Below, in pieces: positions 18,753-27,360 of a stretch of 60,334 nt of DNA (the first letter of the stretch is position 1; every line of letters begins with the position of its first letter). A model generated the notes under the pieces. It saw only the letters and a program-made list of their open reading frames with translations. It searched no databases and had not been told where the DNA came from. Origin of the DNA: Caulobacter sp. 32-67-35 (lineage in GTDB: Bacteria; Pseudomonadota; Alphaproteobacteria; Caulobacterales; Caulobacteraceae); assembly GCA_002280875.1 (NCBI GenBank), contig NCEV01000013.1, forward strand, positions 42,260-102,593, given 5' to 3'. The position numbers and the translations under genes are program-made.

Positions 18753-19241
18753 ATGTCGATCCGTCTTGCCCTGGCTCTTTCGCTCGCCATGGCCGGTTCA
18801 TCCGCCATCGCGGGCGCGCCCGAAACCAGGATCACGCCGGTGGCCGCCGCCGACCTGCCGCCCGCTGTGCTGGCGGTCGTCACCAAGGCCGCGCCAGGCC
18901 TGAAAGTGATCGAAGCCGAGCTGAAGGAGCGGGAAGGCCGCCGCTATTTCGATGTTGAAGGTGTTCTGCCCAGCGGCGCCGAGATCGAGTTCGACCTGCT
19001 GGAAAAGAACGGCGTCTGGGAGATCGTCGAGACCCAGCGCGACATCGCCTGGGCCGACGCCCCGGCGGTGGTGCGGACGGCGGCCGGCAAGGCCCAGCCG
19101 GTGCGGGTGATCGAGAGCACCCAGAACGACGGCCTGGTGATCTATGAGCTGTTCGCCCCGGGCCAGCCCAGGACCCCGGCCCTGGAAGTCAGCTTCAAGG
19201 ACGGCGTCGCCAAGGTGCTGGCCGAGACCTGGCCGCACTAA
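18753..19241 (+). CDS. Periplasmic PepSY-like protein
   Basis: GAGGATATCC lies before the ATG. A signal peptide covers residues 1-20 (LALALSLAMAGSSAIAG). The remaining 140 residues have two PepSY-like halves, seen in PPAVLAVVTKAAPGLKVIEA followed by YFDVEGVLPSGAEIEFDLL, and again in a strand-rich C-terminal half with VIESTQNDGLVIYELF. PepSY domains often bind or inhibit other proteins in the periplasm; no partner is visible. A TGATACCGGTTACCA sequence upstream (18713-18727) resembles a degenerate LacI-type site. Confidence 0.7.
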   Translation: MSIRLALALSLAMAGSSAIAGAPETRITPVAAADLPPAVLAVVTKAAPGLKVIEAELKEREGRRYFDVEGVLPSGAEIEFDLLEKNGVWEIVETQRDIAWADAPAVVRTAAGKAQPVRVIESTQNDGLVIYELFAPGQPRTPALEVSFKDGVAKVLAETWPH

Positions 19242-19376
19242 GGCTTTTCCAGCAGATCTGGACGCTGCGACCCGAAAACCACGGGCGGCGAGGGATATTC
19301 CCGGCGGTTCACAAGCGGTCTTGCCCCAAGGGGGGCCTTGAGCGACTTTGCCGCCCCTTTTGAAAGGCCCCTGCCA

Positions 19377-20744
19377 ATGCCCCGCGACGCGGCTGCTCCG
19401 GCGCCCCGCGGCGCCGTCTTTTCCGACCTGATCGAATTGATGCGCCTGTCGGGGCCGGTGGTGCTGTCGCGCCTGGGCATCATGGTGATGGGCCTGACCG
19501 ATGCCATCGTGGTCGGGCGCTTTTCAGCGGAACAGCTGGGCTTCCATGCTATGGCCTGGGCGCCGTCCTCGGTGTTCGTGACCATGACGGTCGGCCTGCT
19601 GGCCGGGGCCCAGGTGATGACCTCGCGGGCCATCGGGGCCGGCAAGCCGCACGACACCGGCGCGGTGCTGCGCCGGGGGCTGGTCTATGCCTTCTGGATC
19701 GGCATGGCCTCGGCCGTGTCGCTGGCGGTCCTGGGGCCGCCGCTGCTGCATATGGTCCACCTGCCCAAGGCCCTGGCCGATGGGGCGACGGCGCCCCTGA
19801 TCGTCTTTTCACTGTCGCTGCCGCTGTACGCCCTGACGGTGGTGATCAGCTTCTGGCTGGAGGGGCTGTCGCGCCCCGGACCGGTGACCATCGCCATGTG
19901 GGTGGCCAACGCCGTCAACCTGGCGGTCAACCTGCTGCTGGTGCCGGGCACGTTCGGCCTGCCGGCTCTGGGCGCGGTGGGCGGAGCCTGGGCGACCTTT
20001 ATCGCGCGGCTGGCGCTGCTGGTGATGCTGGCCCTCTATGTGGTGCGTCTGAAGGACGCCCGCACGCTGGGGATTTTCGACAAACCGGCCCGCGATCTTC
20101 CGGCCTCGATCGAGCAGCGCCGCATCGGCTATGGCGCGGGCGCATCCAACTTCTTCGAGGTCGCGGCCTTTGCCGGCATGAGCCTGGTGGCCGGCTGGAT
20201 CGGCGGGCTATCGATCGCCGCGTGGGCGGTGGTGATCAATGTGGCCGCCGTGATCTTCATGCTGCCGCTGGGCATTTCCACGGCCACCTCGGTGCAGGTT
20301 GGCCGGGCCTATGGCTCGCGCGATCCGGCCGGCATGACCCGCGCCGGCTGGGTGGCCTTCGCCTTCACGGCGGTGGTGGGGATCGTGCTGGCCCTGCTGC
20401 TGTTCCCGCTGCGCGAGTGGGTGGCCTCGGCCTATACCGCCGACCAGAACGCCATCGCCCTGATCGCGCCTGCCCTGGCCCTCAGCTGCCTGTTCCTGGC
20501 CCCCGACGCCGTGCAGGTGGTGGCGGCCCAGGCCCTGCGGGCGCGCGGCGAGGTGTGGATACCCACCATCACCCACCTGATCAGCTATGGCGTGATCATG
20601 GGCCCGCTGGCCTGGTGGCTGGCCATTCCGATGGGGCTGGGCGTCAACGGCATTGTCTGGTCGGTGATCGTGACCAGCTTTGTGTCGGCGGCGTTTTTGC
20701 TGGGGCGGTTTCGGATGCTGGATATCAAGGACCGGAGCCTCTAG
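19377..20744 (+). CDS. MATE family efflux transporter
   Basis: The protein has about twelve membrane helices in two homologous halves, as in MATE transporters, with typical motifs LSRLGIMVMGLTDAIVVGRF near the start and a second set after residue 250. These exporters expel cationic drugs or dyes in exchange for H+ or Na+. I chose the ATG at 19377 (AAAGG nine bases upstream). A TTG at 19338 with a G-rich leader is possible but lies against a small hairpin (19323-19336). The length is normal for the family. Confidence 0.9.
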   Translation: MPRDAAAPAPRGAVFSDLIELMRLSGPVVLSRLGIMVMGLTDAIVVGRFSAEQLGFHAMAWAPSSVFVTMTVGLLAGAQVMTSRAIGAGKPHDTGAVLRRGLVYAFWIGMASAVSLAVLGPPLLHMVHLPKALADGATAPLIVFSLSLPLYALTVVISFWLEGLSRPGPVTIAMWVANAVNLAVNLLLVPGTFGLPALGAVGGAWATFIARLALLVMLALYVVRLKDARTLGIFDKPARDLPASIEQRRIGYGAGASNFFEVAAFAGMSLVAGWIGGLSIAAWAVVINVAAVIFMLPLGISTATSVQVGRAYGSRDPAGMTRAGWVAFAFTAVVGIVLALLLFPLREWVASAYTADQNAIALIAPALALSCLFLAPDAVQVVAAQALRARGEVWIPTITHLISYGVIMGPLAWWLAIPMGLGVNGIVWSVIVTSFVSAAFLLGRFRMLDIKDRSL

Positions 20745-20746
20745 CT

Positions 20747-20852
20747 CCTCCCCCTCTGGGGGAGGTGGCCCAGAGGGTCGGAGGGGGGCAGCTCGGCGTT
20801 CGCCCAGATGGCCCCCTCAGTCGCTCCGCGACAGCTCCCCCAAAGGGGGAGC
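20747..20852. repeat. Intergenic palindromic repeat element
   Basis: Three stem-loops lie between convergent genes: CCTCCCCC-TCT-GGGGGAGG (20747-20765), GTCGC-TCC-GCGAC (20820-20832) and GCTCCCCC-AAA-GGGGGAGC (20834-20852). The G-rich and C-rich flanks also complement each other. Such elements are scattered in Caulobacter-like genomes and may terminate both genes. Confidence 0.65.
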
Positions 20853-20860
20853 AGCTACAG

Positions 20861-21754
20861 CTAAGCCCCCAGGATCCAGCCTTCTTCAGCAACCGCCGCC
20901 TCGACCACCTCATCGGCAGCCTTCGGCGCCGCAAACAGCGCCGCCAGCTTTCCCGCCTCGTCCAGCTTGGCGAAGTGTTCGGCCTGGGCGCGCACCTGGG
21001 CCAGGTCCTTGACCTCGCCGGGGGCGGGCGTGGCCTTCAGCAACGAGGGATAGACCTCGGCGATCACCACCAGCACGCCCTCCAGATCAGCCTCGGTCAG
21101 GGCCTTGAAACCCGTCTCGAACGGCCAGACCCGGGCGGCGTCGCCGCGGGCGTCCTTCAGACGGCGGGCAGCCGGGATGCCGACGATCGCCTGACCGCCC
21201 ACCGAGCCGTTGTAATAGAGCTTCCAGATCGAGTGCGCGCCCTTGGCGGCCTCGTCGGCGTAGCGGAACTCCGGCAGGTCATCGGGGCCATGCTCGCGCG
21301 TGCGCTTGGGCTGCAGGGTGGTCAGCGTGTCCTTGGGCGGGCAGCCCCAGAACGGGAAGGGGCCGCCGGTCAGGCGGCGGTTGATCTCGGAGCCGACGCC
21401 GAAACGGTTATTGGTGTTGTCGGCCTTGTCCTTGACCATCTTGTTCAACTGGTCCCAGACCGCGCGCCACGGGTGCTCGCCCGGCAGGCTCAGGGCCTTG
21501 GCGAAGCCGCGCGGGAAGCCCAGCGGGAAGTCAAAGCCCACCAGGGCCCGCTCGCCGCGCTTCTTGAAGTCGTCGAGAATGGCCGCCAGCTTGGTCTCGG
21601 CTTCCTGACGGGTGGCCGGATTGAAGCTCTCGAAGGTCAGCCGGAACCGCACGTCGCGCTTGAGCACGCCGATCCAGACGGAGTCCGCGCCGGTGGTCGG
21701 CTTGGCGGCCGCGCTCCAGTCGACGATCACATAGGCGCTGAAAAGGCGCGACAC
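20861..21754 (-). CDS. DUF429-like protein with an RNase H-type fold
   Basis: The N-terminus FSAYVIVDWSAAAKPTTGAD carries a conserved Asp after a hydrophobic strand, as in RNase H-like DUF429 proteins. A second acidic strand is ALVGFDFPLGFPRGF. The conserved NRFGVGSEINRRLTGG block and a C-terminal VIAEVYPSLLK fit the same family. Members are often labelled predicted nucleases or, through old transfers, cobalamin-related; neither is proven. No signal peptide is present. It is convergent with the MATE gene across a palindromic repeat. Confidence 0.65.
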   Translation of the reverse strand: MSRLFSAYVIVDWSAAAKPTTGADSVWIGVLKRDVRFRLTFESFNPATRQEAETKLAAILDDFKKRGERALVGFDFPLGFPRGFAKALSLPGEHPWRAVWDQLNKMVKDKADNTNNRFGVGSEINRRLTGGPFPFWGCPPKDTLTTLQPKRTREHGPDDLPEFRYADEAAKGAHSIWKLYYNGSVGGQAIVGIPAARRLKDARGDAARVWPFETGFKALTEADLEGVLVVIAEVYPSLLKATPAPGEVKDLAQVRAQAEHFAKLDEAGKLAALFAAPKAADEVVEAAVAEEGWILGA

Positions 21755-21839
21755 GGCAGGCTCCGTCGGAAACGAACGAAGCCGCGCTTCTACTCCGCCC
21801 GGATCGCAAGGACCAGCGGGCGTTCGCGCCTAAAGCGTA

Positions 21840-23837
21840 TTAGGCGGCGGTTTGCTCGGCGACCTCGACCGGCGGGGCGATGCGGCCGTCGCGGGCGAAC
21901 CAGCGGGCGGGGGGCTCGCAGACCGGGCCCAGGGCCGCGCGGACGATGGCCGGCGGGCGGCGCTCTTCCGGGGTCATGAACAGGCCATTGGCCTTCAGCC
22001 GCAGGCCGGCGGCCTTGTGGGCGCCCAGCATGGTCAGCGGCACGGCCAGGATCAGGCCGGCCAGGATCGGCGCGGTGCCGGTCAGCAGGTCGGGCGTGAA
22101 CCAGAACAGGGTGGCCAGTGTGACGCCGGTGACGCTGATCCAGCCCATGGCGCGGAAGGCTTCGCGGCCGGTTACCTTGTCTGCGTCGCGGCGCTGGGTG
22201 GCCCAGCCGCCGACCTTGCCGGCCAGGATCTCGACCAGAGCGCGGGTCTGGGTGAACATCAGCATGGGGGCGACGAGCGCCGAGAGCAGCATCTCGACGC
22301 TGAGGCCGGCGGCGATGCGGCGGCGACCGCCAAAGCCCTTGCGCTCGTTGGGGCGCGAGAAGACCAGGATGGCGCCCAGGATCTTGGGGCCAAACAGCAG
22401 CACGAAGGTGATGATCATCGCCCAGGCGGTGGCCTGGATTTCGCGCCAGTCGATCAGGGCGTGAGCGGCGGCCTGCAGGTCGGCCATGGTGAAGGCGGCC
22501 TTCTTCAGTTCCGGCATCAGCAGGCGAGAGATCACGCCGGCCGACAGGGCCATGAACCACAGGGGCGACAGCACATAGCTCAGCACGCCGATGACGAGGT
22601 GCATGCGGCTCAGCCAGTGCAGGCCGGGCAGGGCGACCAGCGGAATGTGCTGGACATTGCCCCGGCACCAGCGGCGGTCGCGGGTGGCGAAGTCGAGCAG
22701 GTTGGAGGGGCTCTCTTCGTAGGAGCCTTCCAGATAGGGGGCCAGGTGGACGCTCCAGCCGCCGCGGCGCAGCAGGGCGCTCTCGAGGGCGTCGTGGCTC
22801 ATCACTTCGCCGCCGAAGGGCTTGGGACCGTCCAGCGAGGGCAGGCCGCAGGTCTCTGCGAAGGCGCGCGTGCGGACGATGGCGTTGTGGCCCCAGAAGG
22901 AGCTCTCGCTGCCCGACCACCAGGCCAGACCCGTCCAGGCGACGCGGCCATACAGGCGCGTGGCGAACTGCAGGGTGCGGGCGAAGATCGTCTGGCCGTT
23001 GATCAGCATCGGCATGGTCTGGATCAGACCCGCGCCGGGGTGACGTTCCATGGCGTCGGCCAGGCGCACCATGGCGTCGCCGGTCATCAGGCTGTCGGCG
23101 TCCAGGACCAGCATATGCTCGTAGGCGCTGCCCCAGCGGGCCACCCAGTCAGCAATGTTGCCGGCCTTGCGGCCCTTGTTTTCCTGGCGGACGCGATAGA
23201 ACACGGCCGAATTGGCCTCGCGGCGGAAGCGGGCGAAGCAGGCCTGCTCGGCCAAGGCCACGGCGGGCTCGCGCGTGTCGCTGAGGATGAAGATGTCGAA
23301 GGCGCGGCTGTTGCCCGTTTCGGCGATCGAGGCGTCCATGGCGCGCAGGCGGGCGAAGACGGCGGTGGCGTCCTCGTTGTGCACGGGCATCAGGATGGCG
23401 GTGCGGGCCCGCAGCTTGGGCATGGGCTTGGCGCTGTCGATGCCCAGCGGATCCCTGGGCTTGCCCAGCAGGATCACGAAGCCGGCCACGGCGGTGCAGA
23501 ACCACAGCGACAGGGCCAGGAACAGCGGCGCCAGCAGGGCCAGGCAGATGAATTCAAGACGGGTCACGCCGCCCAGGGCGATGGTGTCGAAGGTGGCCTT
23601 CCAGCCGGCCGCGCCCATAACGAGGGTCGCAAGGAACACGATCGTGCGGCGAAGGGTGATGTTGGCGACCACCTCGGTGGCGCGTCGCGCGCCGCCCTGC
23701 CAGAACGCCAGCGGCTGCACCGGCATGGCCAGCGGCGCCTCGGCGGGGATTTCCACCGTATCGCGGCGCTGGATGACCTGATCGAGGGAGACGCTCGTCG
23801 AGGTGCGCAGGTCGAAGAGGGAGGAGCGATCGCTCAT
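21840..23837 (-). CDS. opgH: Glucans biosynthesis glucosyltransferase H
   Basis: OpgH (MdoH) is the inner-membrane GT2-family enzyme that makes the beta-glucan backbone of osmoregulated periplasmic glucans from UDP-glucose. Two N-terminal membrane helices precede the catalytic domain, which has ILMPVHNED, the metal-binding LDADSLM and the acceptor-site RDRRWCRGN. A C-terminal bundle of membrane helices follows. I set the start at 23837 (MSDRSSLFDL) because that gives about 665 residues, near the family norm, although no strong ribosome binding site is visible. An upstream ATG at 23912 would add 25 residues. No opgG is adjacent. Confidence 0.93.
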   Translation of the reverse strand: MSDRSSLFDLRTSTSVSLDQVIQRRDTVEIPAEAPLAMPVQPLAFWQGGARRATEVVANITLRRTIVFLATLVMGAAGWKATFDTIALGGVTRLEFICLALLAPLFLALSLWFCTAVAGFVILLGKPRDPLGIDSAKPMPKLRARTAILMPVHNEDATAVFARLRAMDASIAETGNSRAFDIFILSDTREPAVALAEQACFARFRREANSAVFYRVRQENKGRKAGNIADWVARWGSAYEHMLVLDADSLMTGDAMVRLADAMERHPGAGLIQTMPMLINGQTIFARTLQFATRLYGRVAWTGLAWWSGSESSFWGHNAIVRTRAFAETCGLPSLDGPKPFGGEVMSHDALESALLRRGGWSVHLAPYLEGSYEESPSNLLDFATRDRRWCRGNVQHIPLVALPGLHWLSRMHLVIGVLSYVLSPLWFMALSAGVISRLLMPELKKAAFTMADLQAAAHALIDWREIQATAWAMIITFVLLFGPKILGAILVFSRPNERKGFGGRRRIAAGLSVEMLLSALVAPMLMFTQTRALVEILAGKVGGWATQRRDADKVTGREAFRAMGWISVTGVTLATLFWFTPDLLTGTAPILAGLILAVPLTMLGAHKAAGLRLKANGLFMTPEERRPPAIVRAALGPVCEPPARWFARDGRIAPPVEVAEQTAA

Positions 23838-24127
23838 GTCGTCATCGTCTCGGTCTGTCCGGCCGGGGCCGGGCTCTCTCCGGCGCATCGCCGCATCAGC
23901 TTGCCTCTTCACGCCGTGGCGACCGTCCGCTAGGGATCGGGCGTTGCGGCCTAGGGGCGTTCATGGCGGTCGATTTCCGACGTGGAGAGCCGTCGGCGTC
24001 ACCTAGAGTAAAACTTCGATCACGAAATCGCTACCAGAAATCACGCTTATCTCGCACTTGCGGCAAAAAACTTGGCATACGCCGTGGGAGAGTGGCGGTC
24101 GCGCCAATGGAGAATTTGGGTAACGTC

Positions 24128-24472
24128 ATGAAAACCAAGCTGATTATCTCGATTTTCGTCCTGTCGGCGCTGGCCGCCTGCGGTCCTGGCCCCCAGACTT
24201 CGACAGCGGAAAAGCCCGGCAACGCGTCCGCGGCGGCCACTGCGGCCCTGCCAACCTACGATTCGACGGGCGTGATTTCCGCCGTGAACGGCCTGACTCT
24301 CACGCTCGATCACGACGGCGCGAGCGCGGCGGGCGTGCCGGCCGGCCGCAATGACTTCCAGACCTACGCCGATGTGGTGGCCGACGCGCCGCTGACGCCG
24401 GGCGTTCGCGTGGCGTTCAAGTTCCGCAAGGCCGACACCGGCCTGCAGCTGGTGGAACTGAAGGCCCGCTGA
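24128..24472 (+). CDS. CusF-like periplasmic lipoprotein without usual metal ligands
   Basis: The ATG at 24128 starts a lipoprotein signal (IISIFVLSALAAC, lipid on Cys18). After a short Ala/Thr linker, residues 44-114 follow the CusF beta-barrel pattern: GVISAVNGLTLTLDHDG and later GVRVAFKFRKADTGLQLVEL. CusF binds copper or silver through a His, a Trp and two Met. Here only His is evident; the Trp and Met positions have small or polar residues (AAGVPAGRNDFQ). It may bind a different ligand or act as a structural decoy. A 10-bp hairpin follows the stop. Confidence 0.6.
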   Translation: MKTKLIISIFVLSALAACGPGPQTSTAEKPGNASAAATAALPTYDSTGVISAVNGLTLTLDHDGASAAGVPAGRNDFQTYADVVADAPLTPGVRVAFKFRKADTGLQLVELKAR

Positions 24473-24480
24473 TCCGAACG

Positions 24481-24510
24481 CGCCCCCTCCGCCACGCGGA
24501 GGAGGGGGCG
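24481..24510. terminator. Hairpin between convergent genes
   Basis: CGCCCCCTCC (24481-24490) pairs with GGAGGGGGCG (24501-24510). There is no T run on either strand, so it is a weak or rho-assisted terminator at best. Confidence 0.45.
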
Positions 24511-24523
24511 ATCATCGGCTGGA

Positions 24524-25552
24524 TCAGGCCAGCTTGACCAGCATCTTGCCCATGTTCTCGCCGGCGAACAGCTTGATGAAGGCCTCGGGAGCGTTCTCGA
24601 CACCGTCCTCGACGGTCTCCTTCCAGGTGATCTTCCCGGCCTTGATCCACTCGGCCATGTCCCTGGCGAAGGCCGGATAGAGGTCGTAGTGGTTGGAGAC
24701 GATGAAGCCCTCCAGGCGCAGGCTCTTGCCCACCGCCAGGATGATGTTGGCCGGGCCGGTCGGCTTGCCGGTTTCGTTATATTGCGAGATCATCCCGCAC
24801 AGCGCCATGCGGGCGAAGGGGCGGGCCGAATTGATGGCCGCCTCCAGGTGCACGCCGCCCACATTCTCGAAATAGACGTCGATGCCCTTGGGCGCGACCT
24901 TGGCCAGTTCGGCCACCACGTCGGGCGTAGCCTTGTAGTCGATGACGTGATCGACGCCGATCGACTTCAGGAACGCGACCTTTTCCGGTCCGCCGGCCGA
25001 GCCGATCACGGTGTGGCCCTTCAGCTTGGCGATCTGGCAGACCACCGAGCCCACGGCGCCGGCGGCGGCCGAGACGAACACCACGTCGCCGTCCTTCAGG
25101 GCCGCCACGCGCAGCAGGCCCGCATAGGCGGTCATGCCGGGCATGCCCAGCACGCCCAGGAAGGCCTGGGGCGGCAGGCCATGGGTGTCGATCTTGGTCA
25201 GGGCTCCCATCGGGCCGGCGGCCGCCATCGCCGAGGGCGAGATGTTGAAGGCTTCGCGCCAGCCGAACATCGAGTTGACGATATCGCCCACGGCGAAGTC
25301 CGGATCGTTGGAGGCGACCACCTCACCGATCGCCCCGCCCTGCAGGGCCTTGCCCAGCTCGAACGGCGGCACATAGCTGGGGCGGTCATACATGCGGCCG
25401 CGCATGTAGGGGTCGACCGACATCCACAGATTCTTGACCTGCACTTCGCCCGGACCGGGCGCGGCCAGCTCCACCGAGGCCAGTTCGAAGTCGGAATGGA
25501 CGGGGACGCCGACGGGGCGGCTCTTGAGGCGGATTTCGCGCGAGACGGTCAT
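24524..25552 (-). CDS. NADP-dependent oxidoreductase, zinc-independent MDR family
   Basis: The 342-residue product has the medium-chain dehydrogenase/reductase layout: N-terminal GroES-like part (LWMSVDPYMRGRMYD near residues 50-64), then a Rossmann domain with AAAGAVGSVVCQIAK. The VDVYFENVGG block also points to the prostaglandin reductase/CurA-type branch, which reduces enone double bonds. No zinc ligands are seen. The start at 25552 has GGGAGAA upstream; a longer start at 25576 is less likely. A TAAAC-N4-GTTTA inverted repeat lies 43 bases further upstream. Confidence 0.9.
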   Translation of the reverse strand: MTVSREIRLKSRPVGVPVHSDFELASVELAAPGPGEVQVKNLWMSVDPYMRGRMYDRPSYVPPFELGKALQGGAIGEVVASNDPDFAVGDIVNSMFGWREAFNISPSAMAAAGPMGALTKIDTHGLPPQAFLGVLGMPGMTAYAGLLRVAALKDGDVVFVSAAAGAVGSVVCQIAKLKGHTVIGSAGGPEKVAFLKSIGVDHVIDYKATPDVVAELAKVAPKGIDVYFENVGGVHLEAAINSARPFARMALCGMISQYNETGKPTGPANIILAVGKSLRLEGFIVSNHYDLYPAFARDMAEWIKAGKITWKETVEDGVENAPEAFIKLFAGENMGKMLVKLA

Positions 25553-25595
25553 GGGTGTTCTCCCTAATTCACGCACCTGGGGCGCGTTTCTAATT

Positions 25596-25609
25596 TAAAC
25601 GCTTGTTTA
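25596..25609. promoter_or_regulatory. TAAAC-GCTT-GTTTA inverted repeat
   Basis: A perfect 5-bp inverted repeat with a four-base spacer stands between the divergent oxidoreductase and Gfo/Idh genes. It has the form of a TetR-family operator. It also matches seven of eight bases of a CtrA site (TTAA-N7-TTTA, 25595-25609). Confidence 0.4.
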
Positions 25610-25672
25610 GCGCGTTGCGGCGCCGGGCTCCAGTGCTTCCGGGCGAAGGCGAAGCGGTTTAGACAACGGCCC

Positions 25673-26611
25673 ATGACCCAAGCGATCCTCAAGGCAGGCG
25701 TTGTCGGCGCCGGCGTGTTCGGCGGCTATCACGCCAAGAAGTATGTCGAGCTGCCCGGCGTCGATCTGGTCGCCGTGTTCGACATCGACCTGGCGCGGGC
25801 CAAAGCCCTGGCCGAACCGCTGGGCGCGACGGCCCATGACGACATGGCCGCCTTCCTGGCCGCCGTCGACGTGGTCACCGTCGCCACGCCCGCCGTCCAC
25901 CACGCCAGGGCGGCGCTGGCGGCGCTGAAGGCGGGCAAGCCGGTCTACTGCGAAAAGCCCCTGGCCGTCACGCCGCAGGACGCCGACGCCCTGGTCGCCG
26001 CCGCGATGAAGGCTGGCGTGTTCCTGGCCTGCGGTCACCAGGAGCGGGTGGTGTTCCAGGCCATGGGCCTGCTGGACATCCCCGAGCAGCCCCTGCGCCT
26101 GGAAGCGGTGCGGCGTGGCACCCCTTCGGATCGCAATCTCGACGTCTCGGTGGTGCTGGACCTGATGATCCACGACATCGATCTGGCCCTGGCCCTCTGC
26201 GCCGCCGACCCCATCGCCGTGGAAGGCGAGGGGGCGATCACCCGCTCGGAGTCGCTGGCCCATTCTCCCTCGCTGGACTGGGTGAAGACCGAAGCCACAT
26301 TTGCCAATGGCTTCACCGCCGTGTTCGACGCCTCCCGCGTCGCCGAAGCCCGCGAGCGGACCATGAAGGTCGTCTACCCCTCCGGCGAGGTCGAGATCGA
26401 CTTCCTGGCCCGCACCTTCCGCAACACCACCCCGTTCCCGCTGATCGAGGACTTCACCGACACTCCGGCCGGCAAGGATCCGCTCGGCGCCAGCGTCGCC
26501 GGCTTCCTGGCGGCGGTGCGCGGCGAGAGCCCGCGTCCGGTGGTGACCGGCGAAGAGGCCGCCCGGGCGCTGGACCTGGCGCTGGCGGTGGAGCAGGCGG
26601 CGGGGGGCTGA
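25673..26611 (+). CDS. Gfo/Idh/MocA-family oxidoreductase
   Basis: The N-terminal Rossmann fold starts with GVVGAGVFGGYHAKKY, binding NAD(P). The conserved catalytic-site Lys is in CEKPLA near residue 94. The C-terminal alpha/beta domain carries VLDLMIHDIDLAL, where the His is the usual acid-base residue. The family acts on sugars, inositols or related alcohols; the substrate here is unknown. The gene is divergent from the MDR gene and ends 3 bases before the convergent toxin gene. The length of 312 is typical. Confidence 0.9.
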   Translation: MTQAILKAGVVGAGVFGGYHAKKYVELPGVDLVAVFDIDLARAKALAEPLGATAHDDMAAFLAAVDVVTVATPAVHHARAALAALKAGKPVYCEKPLAVTPQDADALVAAAMKAGVFLACGHQERVVFQAMGLLDIPEQPLRLEAVRRGTPSDRNLDVSVVLDLMIHDIDLALALCAADPIAVEGEGAITRSESLAHSPSLDWVKTEATFANGFTAVFDASRVAEARERTMKVVYPSGEVEIDFLARTFRNTTPFPLIEDFTDTPAGKDPLGASVAGFLAAVRGESPRPVVTGEEAARALDLALAVEQAAGG

Positions 26612-26613
26612 GC

Positions 26614-26898
26614 TCAGCCGCGTTCCGGCGGCCATTGGCGGGCGGCATGGACAAGGGCGAGGACCCACACAACGTCGTCCGCGATTTCATAGACGAGCCG
26701 ATAGCTCTCGTGAGGGATCAACTCCCTCGTACCGGCGATCTTTCCCAAGCGCCCTTTTTGGGGAAAGGCCGCCAAGGTTTCTGCGGCCTCGGCGAACAGC
26801 GCATCCATCCGGGCGGCGGCTCGCGGGCTATCGGTGGCGATGTGGTCCAGGATGTCGAGACGGTCTAGCCGCGCCGACGACGTCCACCTCACCTTCAC
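26614..26898 (-). CDS. ParE/RelE-family toxin
   Basis: The 94-residue protein matches the ParE/RelE fold: WTSSARLDRLDILDHIATDS at the N-terminus, ETLAAFPQKGRLGKIAGTRE in the middle, and LIPHESYRLVYEIADDVVWV near the C-terminus. ParE toxins inhibit DNA gyrase and RelE toxins cut mRNA at the ribosome; the sequence does not settle which applies. The start overlaps the upstream antitoxin gene by 4 bases, the usual coupled arrangement. Confidence 0.9.
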   Translation of the reverse strand: MKVRWTSSARLDRLDILDHIATDSPRAAARMDALFAEAAETLAAFPQKGRLGKIAGTRELIPHESYRLVYEIADDVVWVLALVHAARQWPPERG

Positions 26899-27188
26899 GC
26901 GGCGGCCTCGTCCGCCTTTCTCAGCAGTTCAGCGCGGCGCGCGGCGAACTCAGCTTCAACGTTCTCGTCGGAGTCAGTCAGGCCAGACAGACGTTCGGCC
27001 CGAGCGATCTCCACCTTGCGGCGCAGGAACTCGTCGTGGAGCCGCGCTTGGCGTTGACGCTCGACGAAATCACGCATGAGGTCGCGGACGATCTGCGAGG
27101 CGGGGCGGTGACTGGCCTGCGCCTCGGCGACGAAGGCGTCGCGGAGTTGGGCTTCGAGCTTGAGCGTGAAAACGGCATCCTTGGACAT
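26895..27188 (-). CDS. RHH-type antitoxin of the ParDE/RelBE pair
   Basis: The first 45 residues form a ribbon-helix-helix pattern: strand AVFTLKLEAQLRDAFVAEA and helix SQIVRDLMRDFVERQ, with a basic turn. The C-terminal half (residues 50-97), rich in Glu and Arg, would wrap the toxin. The pair is a type II toxin-antitoxin module, and the antitoxin normally represses its own promoter. An ACGTATATACGT palindrome sits 29-40 bases before the start. It is an RHH protein with a longer tail than average. Confidence 0.85.
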   Translation of the reverse strand: MSKDAVFTLKLEAQLRDAFVAEAQASHRPASQIVRDLMRDFVERQRQARLHDEFLRRKVEIARAERLSGLTDSDENVEAEFAARRAELLRKADEAAA

Positions 27189-27216
27189 GGTGAGCTTTCG
27201 GACAGAGGTGCATACG

Positions 27217-27228
27217 ACGTATATACGT
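27217..27228 (-). promoter_or_regulatory. ACGTATATACGT palindrome, probable antitoxin operator
   Basis: A perfect 12-bp palindrome lies 29-40 bases upstream of the antitoxin start. Its TATATACG core could also be the -10 element on the - strand. It matches the autoregulation expected of RHH antitoxins. Confidence 0.6.
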
Positions 27229-27305
27229 TTTCATTACCAGGGGAAATGAGCACGTCAACGAAACGCCTGTCGACAAGGACTCCTTGGGCCAGAGCGCGAG
27301 CGCGA

Positions 27306-27333
27306 TTGACGGTTCAATTTGTCTGAGTAATTC
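27306..27333 (+). promoter_or_regulatory. Candidate sigma-73-type promoter of the GH43 gene
   Basis: TTGACGG (27306-27312) matches the Caulobacter -35 consensus. A GAGTAATTC at 27325-27333, 12 bases further on, is a weak -10 candidate. The distance to the ATG at 27361 is about 28 bases. Confidence 0.35.
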
Positions 27334-27360
27334 TCCCTGACCTTGTTGGGGAGAGCGCGG

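Noticed and set aside
21852-23933. 693-codon open frame opposite opgH
   Set aside because: Composition of an antisense shadow; opgH is complete on the - strand.
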